Assembly (NCBI GenBank): GCA_910890315.1
Contig: CAJVGD010000042.1
Span: 1,240,001 to 1,304,000 of the forward strand
Direction of reading: 5' to 3'
Length of the DNA stretch: 64,000 nucleotides
From: Serendipita indica DSM 11827
Lineage: Eukaryota; Basidiomycota; Agaricomycetes; Sebacinales; Serendipitaceae
In this document: piece by piece, positions 33,390-43,901 of the stretch
How the letters are laid out: every line of letters begins with the position of its first letter
Position numbering within the stretch: the first letter of the stretch is position 1
Notes under the pieces: model-generated
What the model saw: only the letters and a program-made list of their open reading frames with translations
Told to the model about the DNA's origin: nothing
The model's database searches: none
Made by a program: the position numbers and the translations under genes

Positions 33390-36300
33390 CTAAATGTCCG
33401 TCTTGGTGATACGTTCAAACAAAAAGGTGATCGTTCCGGCTGGAACGTCCTTCACATCCTCATCTAGACCATCCGACTCGTCCCACAGTGCCGAGTCATC
33501 AAACGAGACCTCCGCCGGTGTATGAACCAGACCACGAAGGAGGGCATCTTGTATTGAGTCTGACGCTCTTGTCCGCATACAATTGATGTGTGTCCATTCC
33601 GCAAGAGATGAGAGCGCCTCTCGCTTCCTTCTCATTTCCTATAGAATATAAGAACCTCTACAATCAAACTCACTGGTACGTACTTTGCTTGATTGCTTAT
33701 CCGGGTCCACCTGGTTCGCCGGCTGAAATCCAACCGACAATGGCTCGTCTTCATCATCAGAATCTGGCTGAACGAATTTGCGTTCACTCGACTCCATAGG
33801 GCGTTGCGAGCGAGATCCACAAGCACATCCGAGTAGCTCGTGGGTATGGCAAGCCACATCCGGGTAGATATTGAACAGGTCACGCAGCTGCAGGGATGTA
33901 AACATCAGTGGGGCAACCTCTATTTGCTCACCTCTCTGTTGGTAAACGAGTCTGTTTTGGATTTGCCACCTCTGACACTCTGCCAATAGAAGTCAGCCAA
34001 GGCATTATGAGATGCTGCCCCACAGACGTTTCCCATCATTGCATCACTAAGTCCGATCTTCGTGATTTGACGTTGATAAATCTTCTCTGCATAGCATTGT
34101 CAGACCTTCATTATCCCAAACTGCCGAGCTCACCGTCAATAGTGCCGGCGGTCAATAGCCGATAAATAAAGACAGGTCGCTTCTGACCATCTCTATATTT
34201 ACAAGATCAGAGCAAAAGCAGGAGACGGTACGACCACAAACCTATGTATGCGCGCCATCGCTTGCAGGTCATGGCTAGACATCTGTGAGAATGATAATTG
34301 CAAATGCATTCGGGACTTGCCTGGGGTTCCAGTCTCCGTCAACCAGAATAAGCCGAGATGCACCGATAAGGTTAAGCTGGCCGGATTTAGTGTGTCACCT
34401 CTCACTAGGACTAAACTCACTCCGACACCGCCAGCCTTGGTGGATAACAGAAATAAAACTGAGAGGGTCAATGGAATGGACTCGAGGTAGAGTAGTCCGC
34501 CTACATCGCTCGTTTTGCGAAGACTTGTTGAACTTGTCCACATACTCCTGGCGTTTAACCTGCGGTGTCTGCCTGTGGCGAGAGTTGGTTCATCTCTTCG
34601 AATAAACTTGTAAACCACATACCCGTCGAGTCTAAAAAAGGTATATCTTTGCTTCGTGCAAAAGGCTTCCACAATGTTCAGCGTCGATGTGTAGTTCGAC
34701 ACGATGATGCATTTATCGTCGGTCGTCTAGAGATACCGTTAGAGTTTGAATATTCGTTGCAGACTAGGCACTCACAGACTTTAGTTCCTTCAAGATACTG
34801 CTGAGAGCTTGAAGCTTGCCTGATGAAGCATTAGCGATGAAGACCAATAGGTAGATTCAAATACCGCTCAGAGAAACGTCACTAGGAGCTGCGCCGGGTG
34901 GGAGGAGACGAAGGGCTGCTCTCAATCCCTCATCAGCATCCTCCTTGTGCCTTAAGAGCAGCGGGCTATTGCAAAGCTTGGAGAGAGTTTGGATAAGCGC
35001 CAAAGACCTAGCAGTATTTCCAGTCAAGTAATGTAGCCGGTCCGGATGAAGGAGCTCCTGCATCATCGAAAGTTGAAGTTTTGTCGGTGTGATGAATACG
35101 ACGTATTCGTCTTTATCTTGTCAGCCTAGATGTAATTCGACTTGGTAAGCTCACATTTCGGGGGCAAGTAATTGGACAATATCGAGGCTTCGCGTCTGAG
35201 GACGAACGATTTCGCAAGTCTCTTTAGCTGAAGGGCGAGGTCAGTGTAGGAAAGACAAGATATATCAGCCTTACATGCATGGCACAAACTTCGCCTGCTT
35301 CTCTGGTCTTCGGACTGCAATCCGGTAACCGAGATGCCAGAATGGGAGCTTCAAAGAGTCTCTTGAAGACGGAATAATCGTCTAATGTCTTGTCAGTTGT
35401 GATAATCATGCACAATCATACCGACCGAGGAGAGTTGGATTACAAAACTCCACCTGCAAGAAGCTAAATAATCGTCCCAGAAGGACGTGTCGATCATACC
35501 ATTGCATGAAACTCGCCGAGATCGTTTTGTATCGGGGTCCCCGATAGAATGATACGTCGAGGAGTGCGTAATGCTTTGAACATTTGGCTCGTTTTGCTTC
35601 CTGCTGTCTTCAGTCGATGTCCTATACACACGGGTTAGCCAGGTCTCCCAGCAGTCAGTTACGTACCTTCATCGCAAACAATGAGGCCAATTGGAGGGCT
35701 TCATAGATAAATGTCACGATCCGCGCCACAAGGTAGGACTTACTGGCAATAAGCCAGCTCTTCACTAAGTTATATCAGCCCCATCCCGTAAAGTTGTTTC
35801 AGATCATACATTACTCCTCGAAGTCGCTCATATCCGATGACCAGGACCTGGTGGTTCCGACTAGCCAGAGTAAGTGTAGGCTACACGTAATTATCACATC
35901 ACATACCTATTGATGAACTGCTTAAGAGCAACCTTTTCGCAATCACCTGTAAAGATACCGATTCGGTCGCGCCCAATCCTACATGGTGTCAATTCTCGGC
36001 CTCAGTGTGTCAAATAGTTCACCATTTGTGAAATTCCTTTCGCCAATTCTTGTGAAATATGAGTAATAATGCGGTGAGAAAACTATAGCACGTACCTCGA
36101 CGAGGGAGACTGGACAGACAATCATAGCCTTTCCGATCACAGGACCACTTCCTGTATATGGGTTCTGTTCTGATAATATTATGTGCACAGCATCGATGCC
36201 GAGTCGTAAGGCTTACTGAGCAACGTCCACACTAGTGTGATAGTCTGCAGTGTCTTTCCGAGACTGATTGATAGCTGGTCAAAGGAGGTACGCCGCAAGT

Positions 36301-38137
36301 GTCAGACATACCCCATTTCGTCTCCCAGAATGCTAATTGACATAATGAGACAAAATTCAAGCGTATCATTTAGACTGACCATCCTGAACAACTTTCAGTA
36401 ACTAAACACACCACAAAGGACACTACACACCTTGACCTTCGTGTGCTCGCATTCCCATGACGCACTCGTACATAAACTTTACGCCTATATCGGGTCAGCG
36501 TTCGCATGAACTTTCCAATGCATGACACACCTTGAACCTGGTGAGGTCGCAGTTTGGCCGCTATCAGTGGGTCTATGACGACAGGAACTACGGAGCGGTT
36601 CCTTCTGAGAGTGAGTTTGAGTCATGTAAAGGTGATATATCACACTTTGGATTGAATTTTTGCTGATGCCACGCTGTCGGAGGCTTCATGACTATAGCAC
36701 CCTCTGCAGTCGGATCGAACCTTCAAGTATGAGACGACGCATTATGACACCACGAAATCCCTACAAAGGTCCTTCTGCCTTTGGTTTGGGCTTCACATCT
36801 TCTTGTCTTTGGACGTGCTTGACGATAGCAGGCGCGATGAATTTGCGGAGCTGGGGTATCGGCTTAGATACTGATGGTACTATATCCTCACTCTCGGATA
36901 GATCAATGACGGTCACCGCCTTTCCACCTTCCAATCGAGATAGAGGAGCTTTTGCTCCGAGCAGAACCTGGTGGCGAGTCAGTTTCTTATACAGGCGTCT
37001 CAGCTCAGCATACCTCTCTCTCACCAAACCACAAGGTCGATCCTTCCACCAGCACACTATCCCATGCTTTAGTCCCATAACTGTAATCGATGAGCCATAG
37101 CTCGCCAATTCAAATAGATGATGTACACTTTCTTTCCATTCTCTGACAGGAAACGGATAGAAGTTCCTTTTTGATGGACTATCCCGTCACCGTCCCAGTG
37201 TTTGTTCTTCTTGGTGCTACTCTTGCGCCTGATGCCATGTGAGAATTAGGAAATAGGCAGTACTAAACTGACCAAACGGCTTCCCACACAGCTTCAATGG
37301 ATTCTTCCACCTTGGTCTCCAGTGAACTGGACGGGGGATGAACACGGGGTGCGGGAATATCTTCATTGTCGAATAGATCCTGCACTGGAATTGTACTCTT
37401 TGACGGGGGATATTGTCGCGTAGCAAGTGATTGTGCCTGATTTGGAACTTTGAACAACGCATCAGATGGCTTTGGTTTCGCGTTCAGCGGTCGTAGCGGG
37501 ACGAAGGACCGTGAGGCACTCGAAGCGTTTGGAATCGAAGGAGTCGGTTTGGAAGTCGACGCCCCCGCAGTCGTTGACTCTGCAAGATAACCTCCCTTGA
37601 ACGGAGCTGCCGACAATTTGTCCCACTCGGCTCGCGTGCTCGAACAATCGATTAGAACCTAACTCCGATGAGATTATATCAAAATCACGGATTCTTCCAT
37701 ACGTCTTTTCCTGCTACGTGTAGTTCGTCTGTCTCTCTAAGAGGCCGTCCTAGTGAACTTTTGCCACTTCCCATACTATGTTAAATGAGCTCCAGCAATC
37801 TTCAAAGATAAAGTTGCTTACGGTTTGCCATCTGCGTCCAAGAGCTGGCACCAGTCGCCTTGGAATCGAAGGAAACCGTCGCCCTCCCATGTTTTATTCT
37901 TCTTAGTCTGCGGATTTCGCCTTGAGTGTGTGCATATTAGCAATATATTTAAGAGAAACGCGTCAAACGACGCGTCAAACACGCTAATCACCACTGTACG
38001 TTCCAGTACGTCGTCGCAGACCAGCTGCTGGCTTGACCCTCAGCAATCGTCTTTTTCCGGGGACGATCACTTGTGTCATCTAATTCGCTAGACTTTCGTT
38101 TCCCATTAATACTTGCCAAGGGGCCGAGCGGCGGCAT
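33390..38137 (-). CDS. RDH54: DNA repair translocase RDH54/RAD54B (SNF2 family)
   Basis: More than 20 exons on the minus strand. N-terminal exons: 37992-38137, 37822-37920, up to 37775. They encode MPPLGPLASINGKRKSS then a module with WRNPQTKKNKTWEGDGF...LHVAGKDVL. A second copy of the module follows (VWRKSSTKKNKHWDGDG...STLWFGEREVLLG). Helicase motifs: LGDEMGLGKTLQ (Walker A), CPVSLVENWRKEF, CDEGHRLK (DEGH box), LSGTPIQNDL, STKAGGVG and DLQAMARIHRDGQ. QITKIGLSDAMMG and the Cys-containing CACG tail match RAD54B. The protein works with Rad51/Dmc1 in recombination, moving along double-stranded DNA. Contains a 4-nt microexon, a 21-nt exon and a candidate 28-nt intron. Confidence 0.9.
36380..36383 (-). 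other. 4-nt microexon (GATG on minus) in RDH54
   Basis: On the minus strand, GTTCAG|GATG|GTCAGT sits between introns. Joined as GGT CAA G|GA TG|C ATT CTG it gives EGQGCILGDEMGLGKT, matching the family before Walker A. The next exon (36312-36332) has only 21 nt. Confidence 0.75.
37101..37128 (-). other. Candidate 28-nt intron (or indel) in RDH54
   Basis: On the minus strand, GAAAGAAA|GTGTAC...GGCGAG|CTATGG. Removing these 28 nt joins NGKK to LWLIDYSYGTKAW, which agrees with the RAD54B module; without it the frame is lost. The length is below the usual minimum. Confidence 0.45.
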
Positions 38138-38350
38138 TGAACGTGGACGAGGTCAAGTTGTACGATTGCTGCCACCGAAACCTTTCACTTTGGAAATGGT
38201 GACTACGATTGAATGATATGATAACTAGATGTATTGGCAGTACTAATAACGATGATACGCGGTCGACATTGCCAACGCAAGCAACGCTGAATGCCATAAT
38301 AAGCATCAGAACGCACTTCTATGAATATAAAAAGCATCTTACCAGCATTC

Positions 38351-38632
38351 TCACTCATTTGTCTTCTCAGGATTCTCCAATGCAGCCAATGTCTGTTCGC
38401 CTAATGCACGAATCTCCTCTATTCGTGCTCCCTGTTGCTCTATACTCTCGTTGTTGGCAAGTCTGAGCGCACTACGCGCTTCTTTGATAAACTCTTGGGA
38501 GCGTTGGAGCGACTCTTGATGCGTGCCATCCACATTTTCAGCGTCAAGAATGGATGAAAAGTCGACGTCTGATGCTCTTAAGAGAGCGAGATCTCTCAGG
38601 GTGACGGAGAGGGGCAGGCTCTGCGACTTCAT
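38351..38632 (-). CDS. Small coiled-coil protein, 93 residues
   Basis: A single-exon frame from ATG 38632: MKSQSLPLSVTLRDLALLRASD, then DFSSILDAENVDGTHQESL, then a helical charged tail ending LEQT-like (LGEQTLAALENPEKTNE). Heptad-like spacing (RSQEFIKEARSALRLA, GARIEEIRALGEQTLAAL) suggests a coiled coil, perhaps a subunit of a small complex. I recognise no named family. The opposite strand is also open here, but that reading lacks any motif. Start lies 61 bp from the divergent agmatinase start, and the stop is 213 bp from the RDH54 start. Confidence 0.55.
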   Translation of the reverse strand: MKSQSLPLSVTLRDLALLRASDVDFSSILDAENVDGTHQESLQRSQEFIKEARSALRLANNESIEQQGARIEEIRALGEQTLAALENPEKTNE

Positions 38633-38693
38633 CTTTCCAACGACACAGAAGGAGCCAAGTTTACTTGTACACTTTGGACTCGACCAAACCCCG

Positions 38694-40146
38694 ATGGGAG
38701 CATCAACCTGGGTTGTGGCACTTTCATTGGTAACGGAATGGTTTATACTACGCGCTATTGCGTCCGGTACAACAGCGTGGACGCACAAGTATGGAAAACG
38801 GGCAGACATGGCGTTCTCTGGGATCACAACATTTGCCCACATGCCTAATACTGCGTGTTTGATTGATCCGTTGCCCTTTGATATTGGTATCATTGGGTTT
38901 CCATTCGATACTGCGGTTTCATACCGACCCGGTGCACGATTTGGGCCAAAGGCGATAAGAGACGGCTCTCGCCGTCTTCGAACCAGCAATGGATGGTCTA
39001 TGCACTGGAAAGTCAATCCATACGACGGTACGGTGGCTCTTTCCGACTGTGGGGATGTAAGTATCAGTGTTCCCCTTTGGACATTGCTGAGACCATCAAG
39101 GTACCTATCACGCCCTATGACAACTCTTTGGCACTAGAAGAGATGGAGATTGCGTACGATACATTGCTCAGCAGAAAGGTTGCGCACGAAGGATGGTCCG
39201 CCCCGCTCAGCTTGGACGGCAGTCGTCATCCATTTATTCTCACATTGGGAGGGGACCATACCATTGCAAGTGTATTAAATGAGATAAACGAAGAAAAAGC
39301 TGACCATCCTAGGTGTACCCCATCCTTCGATCCTTGCACAGACGGCACGGTCCAATTACCGTGCTTCATTTCGACTCACATATCGACACTTGGCCACCAT
39401 CTAGGATCCCATCTTCCTCCTCTTCGATATCCCAGATTACCCATGGCACGTTCTTCTGGAAGGCTGCAACCGAGGGTTTAATTGCGAACAACAGCGTCCA
39501 TGCGGGGATACGATCCAAGTTTGAAGGGCCTTATGACCTTGAGCATGACAAAATCGTTGGCTTTGACTTGATTGCAACAGATGAGATGGATGAAGTCGGA
39601 GCACTAGCTATCATCGAGCGGATTCGGCACCGCATAGGACATGATCCACTCTATGTAAGGTGTGTGAATGCACGAGGGTCCAGACCTTGGTCTAATGCAC
39701 CACAGCATCGACATAGATGTGCTTGGTGAGCGCGCGCTCTTATCAATATTCCCATCAGCCACATGTTAACAGACGGTAGATCCAGCGTTTGCTCCAGGAA
39801 GTATGGCGATATAGTGTAATAAATGGACGATACGCTGACATTTGTGCAAAGCTGGAACTCCAGAGCCGGGAGGGTGGACGAGTCGAGAGATGAAGCGACT
39901 TTTACGTGGACTGGAGGGTCTCAATATTGTGTGAGTGATGGGTCCGCGGCAACCGGTATGTGAATGCTGATGATCCACTGCTTTTGCAGCGGTGCGGACA
40001 TTGTCGAAGTCTCCCCGGCATACGACAGTGGCGACATTACAGGAATAGCGGCAGCAGATCTCGCGCATGAGCTTTTATCCCTCGTCATTGTTGGCAAGGG
40101 AGCGCGAAACGTGGCGGGCCAGCGTCGGTGGCATAGTGAGCTGTAA
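38694..40146 (+). CDS. Agmatinase-like ureohydrolase, secreted type
   Basis: Exons 38694-39056, 39101-39265, 39313-39659, 39706-39725 and three more to 40146. Arginase/agmatinase fold with both Mn sites: LGGDHT, FDSHIDTW (DAHxD position), [27 protein letters not shown] and ADIVEVSPAYD. RPGARFGPKAIRDGSRR is the N-terminal family motif. The start MGASTWVVALSLVTEW is hydrophobic and could be a signal peptide, as in secreted fungal agmatinases; the segment WTHKYGKRADMAFSGITTF follows. Hydrolyses agmatine (or a guanidino analogue) to putrescine and urea. Intron 2 (39266-39312) has a GC donor. Confidence 0.88.
39266..39312 (+). other. GC-AG intron in the agmatinase gene
   Basis: Donor CCATT|GCAAGTG, acceptor CCTAG|GTG, 47 bp. 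Phase 0 joining yields GGDHTIVYPILRSLHRRHGPITVLHFDSH in frame; the internal GT does not. Confidence 0.75.
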
Positions 40147-40789
40147 CAATCTGTAAAGCGGTCTGGAACGAGGTCTATACAAGGCTGCGGATGCCGTTGC
40201 CAAAACGGTAGTCGAGGTTCAAGCCATAAATTGATGCCGAACCGCTAACCGCCTTTCACCGCCCACCCAATTCCTTTTACTTTTGCTGTGAGTCTCTGCG
40301 TGTCCTTCTGACTCGTCCTCTACGCTACAGCGAGTGTGGATCGCTCCTCTTTGCTCTTTATTTATCTCTTGATCACGCGTTGACCACGTCCTTGTACCCG
40401 CCCTCTTCAGCCCGCCCAAGCCAACGGCGTCGACCGTCGCTTTTTTTCATTCGTTTCTTCAATTTCTTCGGACAACAGGCACCCTAAAGTCGTCCATTTG
40501 TTGCTCGTCAGCTCGTAGGAATTGTCGCCATTTTCTTCTATTTCAAACTCGCAGCATCCCGGCTTGAAGCACACTGCGAACCGTCACTCGCTTATTTTTA
40601 CCAACAATCAACTTGCGACTATTGCTCAAATCATCTCTCTATTTCGTCCGCTAGGTGAGTTCAACGTTGGCCGTCGTCCGAGGCCGTTTGTTGCCGTTGC
40701 AGGGGACGGCCGCTCGTTTATGGTAACCACAGCGCTGACGCCTTTTGCTACTCCCCGTTGCCCAATGTTTTAAAATAGAACACTGAATC
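40147..40789 (+). other. Promoter and 5' leader region of the tetraspanin gene
   Basis: About 640 bp with CT-rich stretches (for example 40441-40470) and no supported coding frame. An isolated GGTGAGT (40653-40659) could be the donor of a leader intron, but no acceptor was fixed. Confidence 0.4.
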
Positions 40790-41588
40790 ATGCCATCCAA
40801 GACTCTTCTCGCAGTATGGGGTGTCATCGACTTTCTACTCCTCGCCGCTGGTGGTATGACAATTGCCATCTCGGTTCTCTTCAAAGCTCCCGACCCGATC
40901 AGGAACATTGCCCTTACGGACTTTGATCTCAACTGTATGTCCAGTTGTTTCGTTGCGAGGGCTTGTGCTGATCCTTGGCAACAGTCGGCCTTGTTCTAGG
41001 CATCTTCTATGTCGCAACATTTTGCCTGTCTATTGGTGCCATTCTTCAGCGGAATCATGTCACAATCGGACTTGCAATCCTCAACTGGGCCCTCATCGCA
41101 GACGCGATTGTGACTGTGATCTACGGTGCCAACCTCTGGTACATGACCTTGCAGGAGACGCTCAATTTCAGTCGTGTATGGAATACGACCACGCCTGCGA
41201 GGAGAATTGCCGTGCAGGAAAAGTTTAAATGTTGTGGCTTCCTCAACAACACGGCCGTCGAGGCGTCTGGATTTTGCGCAACACCCGCCAATGCACTCGA
41301 CAATGGATGTTCTGCAACGTTCCTTCCATTAGCAGATACGATGCTGATGGATGCCTTTACGTGAGTCCTCGTTTGCTTCCCCTACCTACCCTTATGCTCA
41401 CTCTTCTCTAGGACGGTGTACGGGTATACCGCGATCCTAGTCTTGTTCTTCTTGGCAACTATGTGTGTGATCAAAAAGGTCCGTCTTCGCATTCGTTACC
41501 TGTTGCAATACTGACACCGCTACAGCGTCAAGAGACGGAACGATTTAGGCAAATCGATGCCAAGCGTGGTGGAGGTGGATTCGTCTAG
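40790..41588 (+). CDS. Tetraspanin-like membrane protein
   Basis: Exons 40790-40934, 40985-41360, 41412-41478 and 41526-41588 give 216 residues. Four membrane helices: AVWGVIDFLLLAAGGMTIAISV, LGIFYVATFCLSIGAIL, the segment around LAILNWALIADAIVTVIYGANL, and YTAILVLFFLATMCVI. The large extracellular loop carries the diagnostic KCCGF plus further Cys (FCATPANALDNGC). The C-terminus is short and basic (KKRQETERFRQ). Fungal tetraspanins organise plasma-membrane domains and are needed for appressorium-type infection in some pathogens. The class (Pls1, Tsp2, Tsp3) is not clear. Confidence 0.85.
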
Positions 41589-42413
41589 ATTCTGCCCTCT
41601 ATCTGGAGCAACATTGAGAACCGCTCGTGTGTATGTGTGTGTTCTCGCTCCCCACTTCACCTTATATCACTTGGCCCATGCACTGGCTTGGATTCCCCCT
41701 TGCCTTCTTTTATTCTTCACTTGGAACTAGTACCCTCATGGGTGTGTAACACGAACCGCTGCTGCTGCTCCTTTTATCATTTGGATGAGTTGCAATACCT
41801 GTGTCAGTGCGTTTCATCTCCCGATCCCGTCGCCATCCACTTTGAACTTGAACCCGCGCCCAAGGCTTGAATCTCGCCGAAATATTAGCTGACGTGTTGA
41901 CCGACACGGCTGGCTTGAGTGTTTCTCCTCCCGCGCCGTCGATGTTTCAGGCGTGTCGAAGACTGGATGAATACACCTTGACCACTGATTTTTCTCAGCG
42001 GATCGAGCAGGGCGAGGCAGCGCGCGTCTGAATGGATAAATACCACTGCCTCCATCGTTCGGGCTCATCATCGCCGGTGCAATGTGATGGGTGCGAATTA
42101 CAGCTTTTTCCGTCCGCATCAACCTGTACAGGTCATTTATAATGACCCCCAGACAGCAACCAGCTCGCCTCTCTTCCTCCATTTCCCCCCATCCCCCTTT
42201 TCTTTTCTTCTCCCGGGCAGGGCTCCCCCTTTTTTCTTTACACTCTTTTTCTTTACATTTCCGCTTCTCCTTTTGGCCTTGTTGGCTGAGCAGAGCTCGC
42301 CCTTTTTTTTCCTTCAAAAGCACCCAAGCGACCCAGGCGCAGTTCGATTTCAAGCCAAAGCCAGCGAGTTTTCTCCAGAAGAAGGAAATCTGGAGTGCTA
42401 TAATTTCTAGTTG
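41589..42413 (+). other. Intergenic, pyrimidine-rich tract
   Basis: About 825 bp with no gene. From about 42163 to 42325 the plus strand is almost entirely C and T (CTCTTCCTCC, CCCCATCCCCC, TTTTCTTTTC), like strong fungal promoters and leaders, directly before the four-helix membrane gene. Opposite-strand frames here are Lys/Glu-rich artefacts of that tract. Confidence 0.6.
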
Positions 42414-43433
42414 ATGGAGAGGGAGGATAATGGTAGCACGACTCTTCCCTCGTTAGAGTATCAGCCTTCAAATCCCACGGCTCAAGACGTCCCACCAAAG
42501 GGACCCTGGTTGAACACACGAGCGTCTGCTTCCATCACGACGGCTCTCATTCTCGTCGTTGGTATAGCGGCATCCACTTTGTGGGCTTTATTTTTGGCGA
42601 GGACAGGTGCTGTGCCACTGGAGATACCTTGTGCATATGGCTGATCTGGTACTCTCACTTTGCAGCCAGTAAACTACAGACGGATGAGCTCGCTGTCATT
42701 TCAGTCAGCCTTGCGCTTTTCGTTGGAGTAGTAGGATTGACCGTCTTTGGGTACGCGGCCCCCCCACCTCTGCAAGTCAATGCTGACTTTGCACATCTAG
42801 TCTATACGCTATGTGGAAGGAAAGCTCGAGTCTCGTAGAGGCCTATTTCTGGATCTTCCTTCTCTATTGGTTCCTCGAGTTGGCGTCCATCATCATTTTG
42901 CTCGTCATTGCCTACCCACGCAGAGACGCAGCAGCACTCAAATCGTGCTCTCAACAAAAGGGATATCAACAATGTTACGACCTCGTCACAATATGCATCG
43001 CACTCGCTATCGCCACACTCGCCCTTTACAAACTCATCGGCATCTGTGAGTCTCTATCCTCCTTCCTTCCCGCTGAATCTAACCAAACCGTTTGAAAACA
43101 GGGGCCTTCTTTACCTTGCATCGATACAGGCAAGAGTTACTTTCGCGGAGAGCACAAAAAAACCCGTTGATCCTCCGGTGGCTTCGACGCTCGTCGACTT
43201 CGTCATTTGCATCCATATTCGAGCGTAAGAGGTGGTGGTCATCTTCAGAGATTCCAACAATCAAAGTCGACCCGGCCAGCGACGACTCTAGCGTCAGCGA
43301 CTACTCCAACGACTCGGCGGGTTATCGTTCCCAGCAGTTTGGCCCACCCGAATATCCAGCACTCGCCCCTTTACCACAAGCGCATCTAGGAGTCCATGGG
43401 CTCAACATACCGTCTCCACATCGTCGACACTGA
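42414..43433 (+). CDS. Four-helix membrane protein of unknown function
   Basis: Exons 42414-42606, 42666-42750, 42801-43045 and 43102-43433 give 284 residues. Helices: ITTALILVVGIAASTLWALFLA, LAVISVSLALFVGVVGLTVFG, AYFWIFLLYWFLELASIIILLVIAY and LVTICIALAIATLALYKLIGIWAFF. A Cys pair in the second outer loop (SCSQQKGYQQCYD) could form a disulphide. The C-terminus (~100 residues) is basic then Ser/Pro-rich (SDDSSVSDYSNDSAGY). The plan resembles tetraspanin-like or MARVEL-like fungal proteins, without a CCG motif. It follows a true tetraspanin gene on the same strand. Confidence 0.75.
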
Positions 43434-43901
43434 ACATCTGTAGCACTCACTCTTCTACCTGTAGACTCCGCTAATGAAATGCAGAATACACGCCTCGCTT
43501 GACTCTCTCTCTCAAAGGACGCTTGTTTATCAGACTCGTTTACAATCAAACCTAAGCGTACATGCCGTCTCCAATCTAGAATCACGGCCTAAATCAAGAA
43601 TTGTGTACGAAACCGCGCGTCACAGGAGAAAAAACAATGCTATCTCATAGGAACGACCGTAAGGTGTGATGAGCGAGTGAGCATGGGGTAAGGAGCGACG
43701 AGGGTGAGGGCAAGGCAGATGACATCCTGACATGGGATGTAGAATATTTTAGGGATCAATGATAGATGGAAACATGATCGAGGTGGCTACAGGGTGGAGC
43801 CATTCGTATCCTCTTTTTTTTTCTTGGGGCGGACTTGAAGATTTTTATATGGTTGATACAATTCCTCTATGCCAACCTGCAGAGGACCAGGCACGGCCTG
43901 C
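43434..43901. other. Convergent intergenic region
   Basis: About 470 bp between the stops of the four-helix gene and the JSN1-like gene. Only 3' UTR-type sequence is seen; no frame is supported. Confidence 0.5.

Noticed and set aside
36700-36730. GGTTCGATCC on the minus strand (tRNA B-box-like)
   Set aside because: It codes for the LFDPTAEGAIVM part of RDH54 and has no tRNA fold.
38523-38693. N-terminal extension of the agmatinase frame upstream of 38694
   Set aside because: It overlaps the small minus-strand coiled-coil gene, has no ATG with a signal peptide, and has no ureohydrolase motif.
41814-42353. Lys/Glu-rich minus-strand frame of 179 codons
   Set aside because: It is the complement of the pyrimidine tract; low complexity only.
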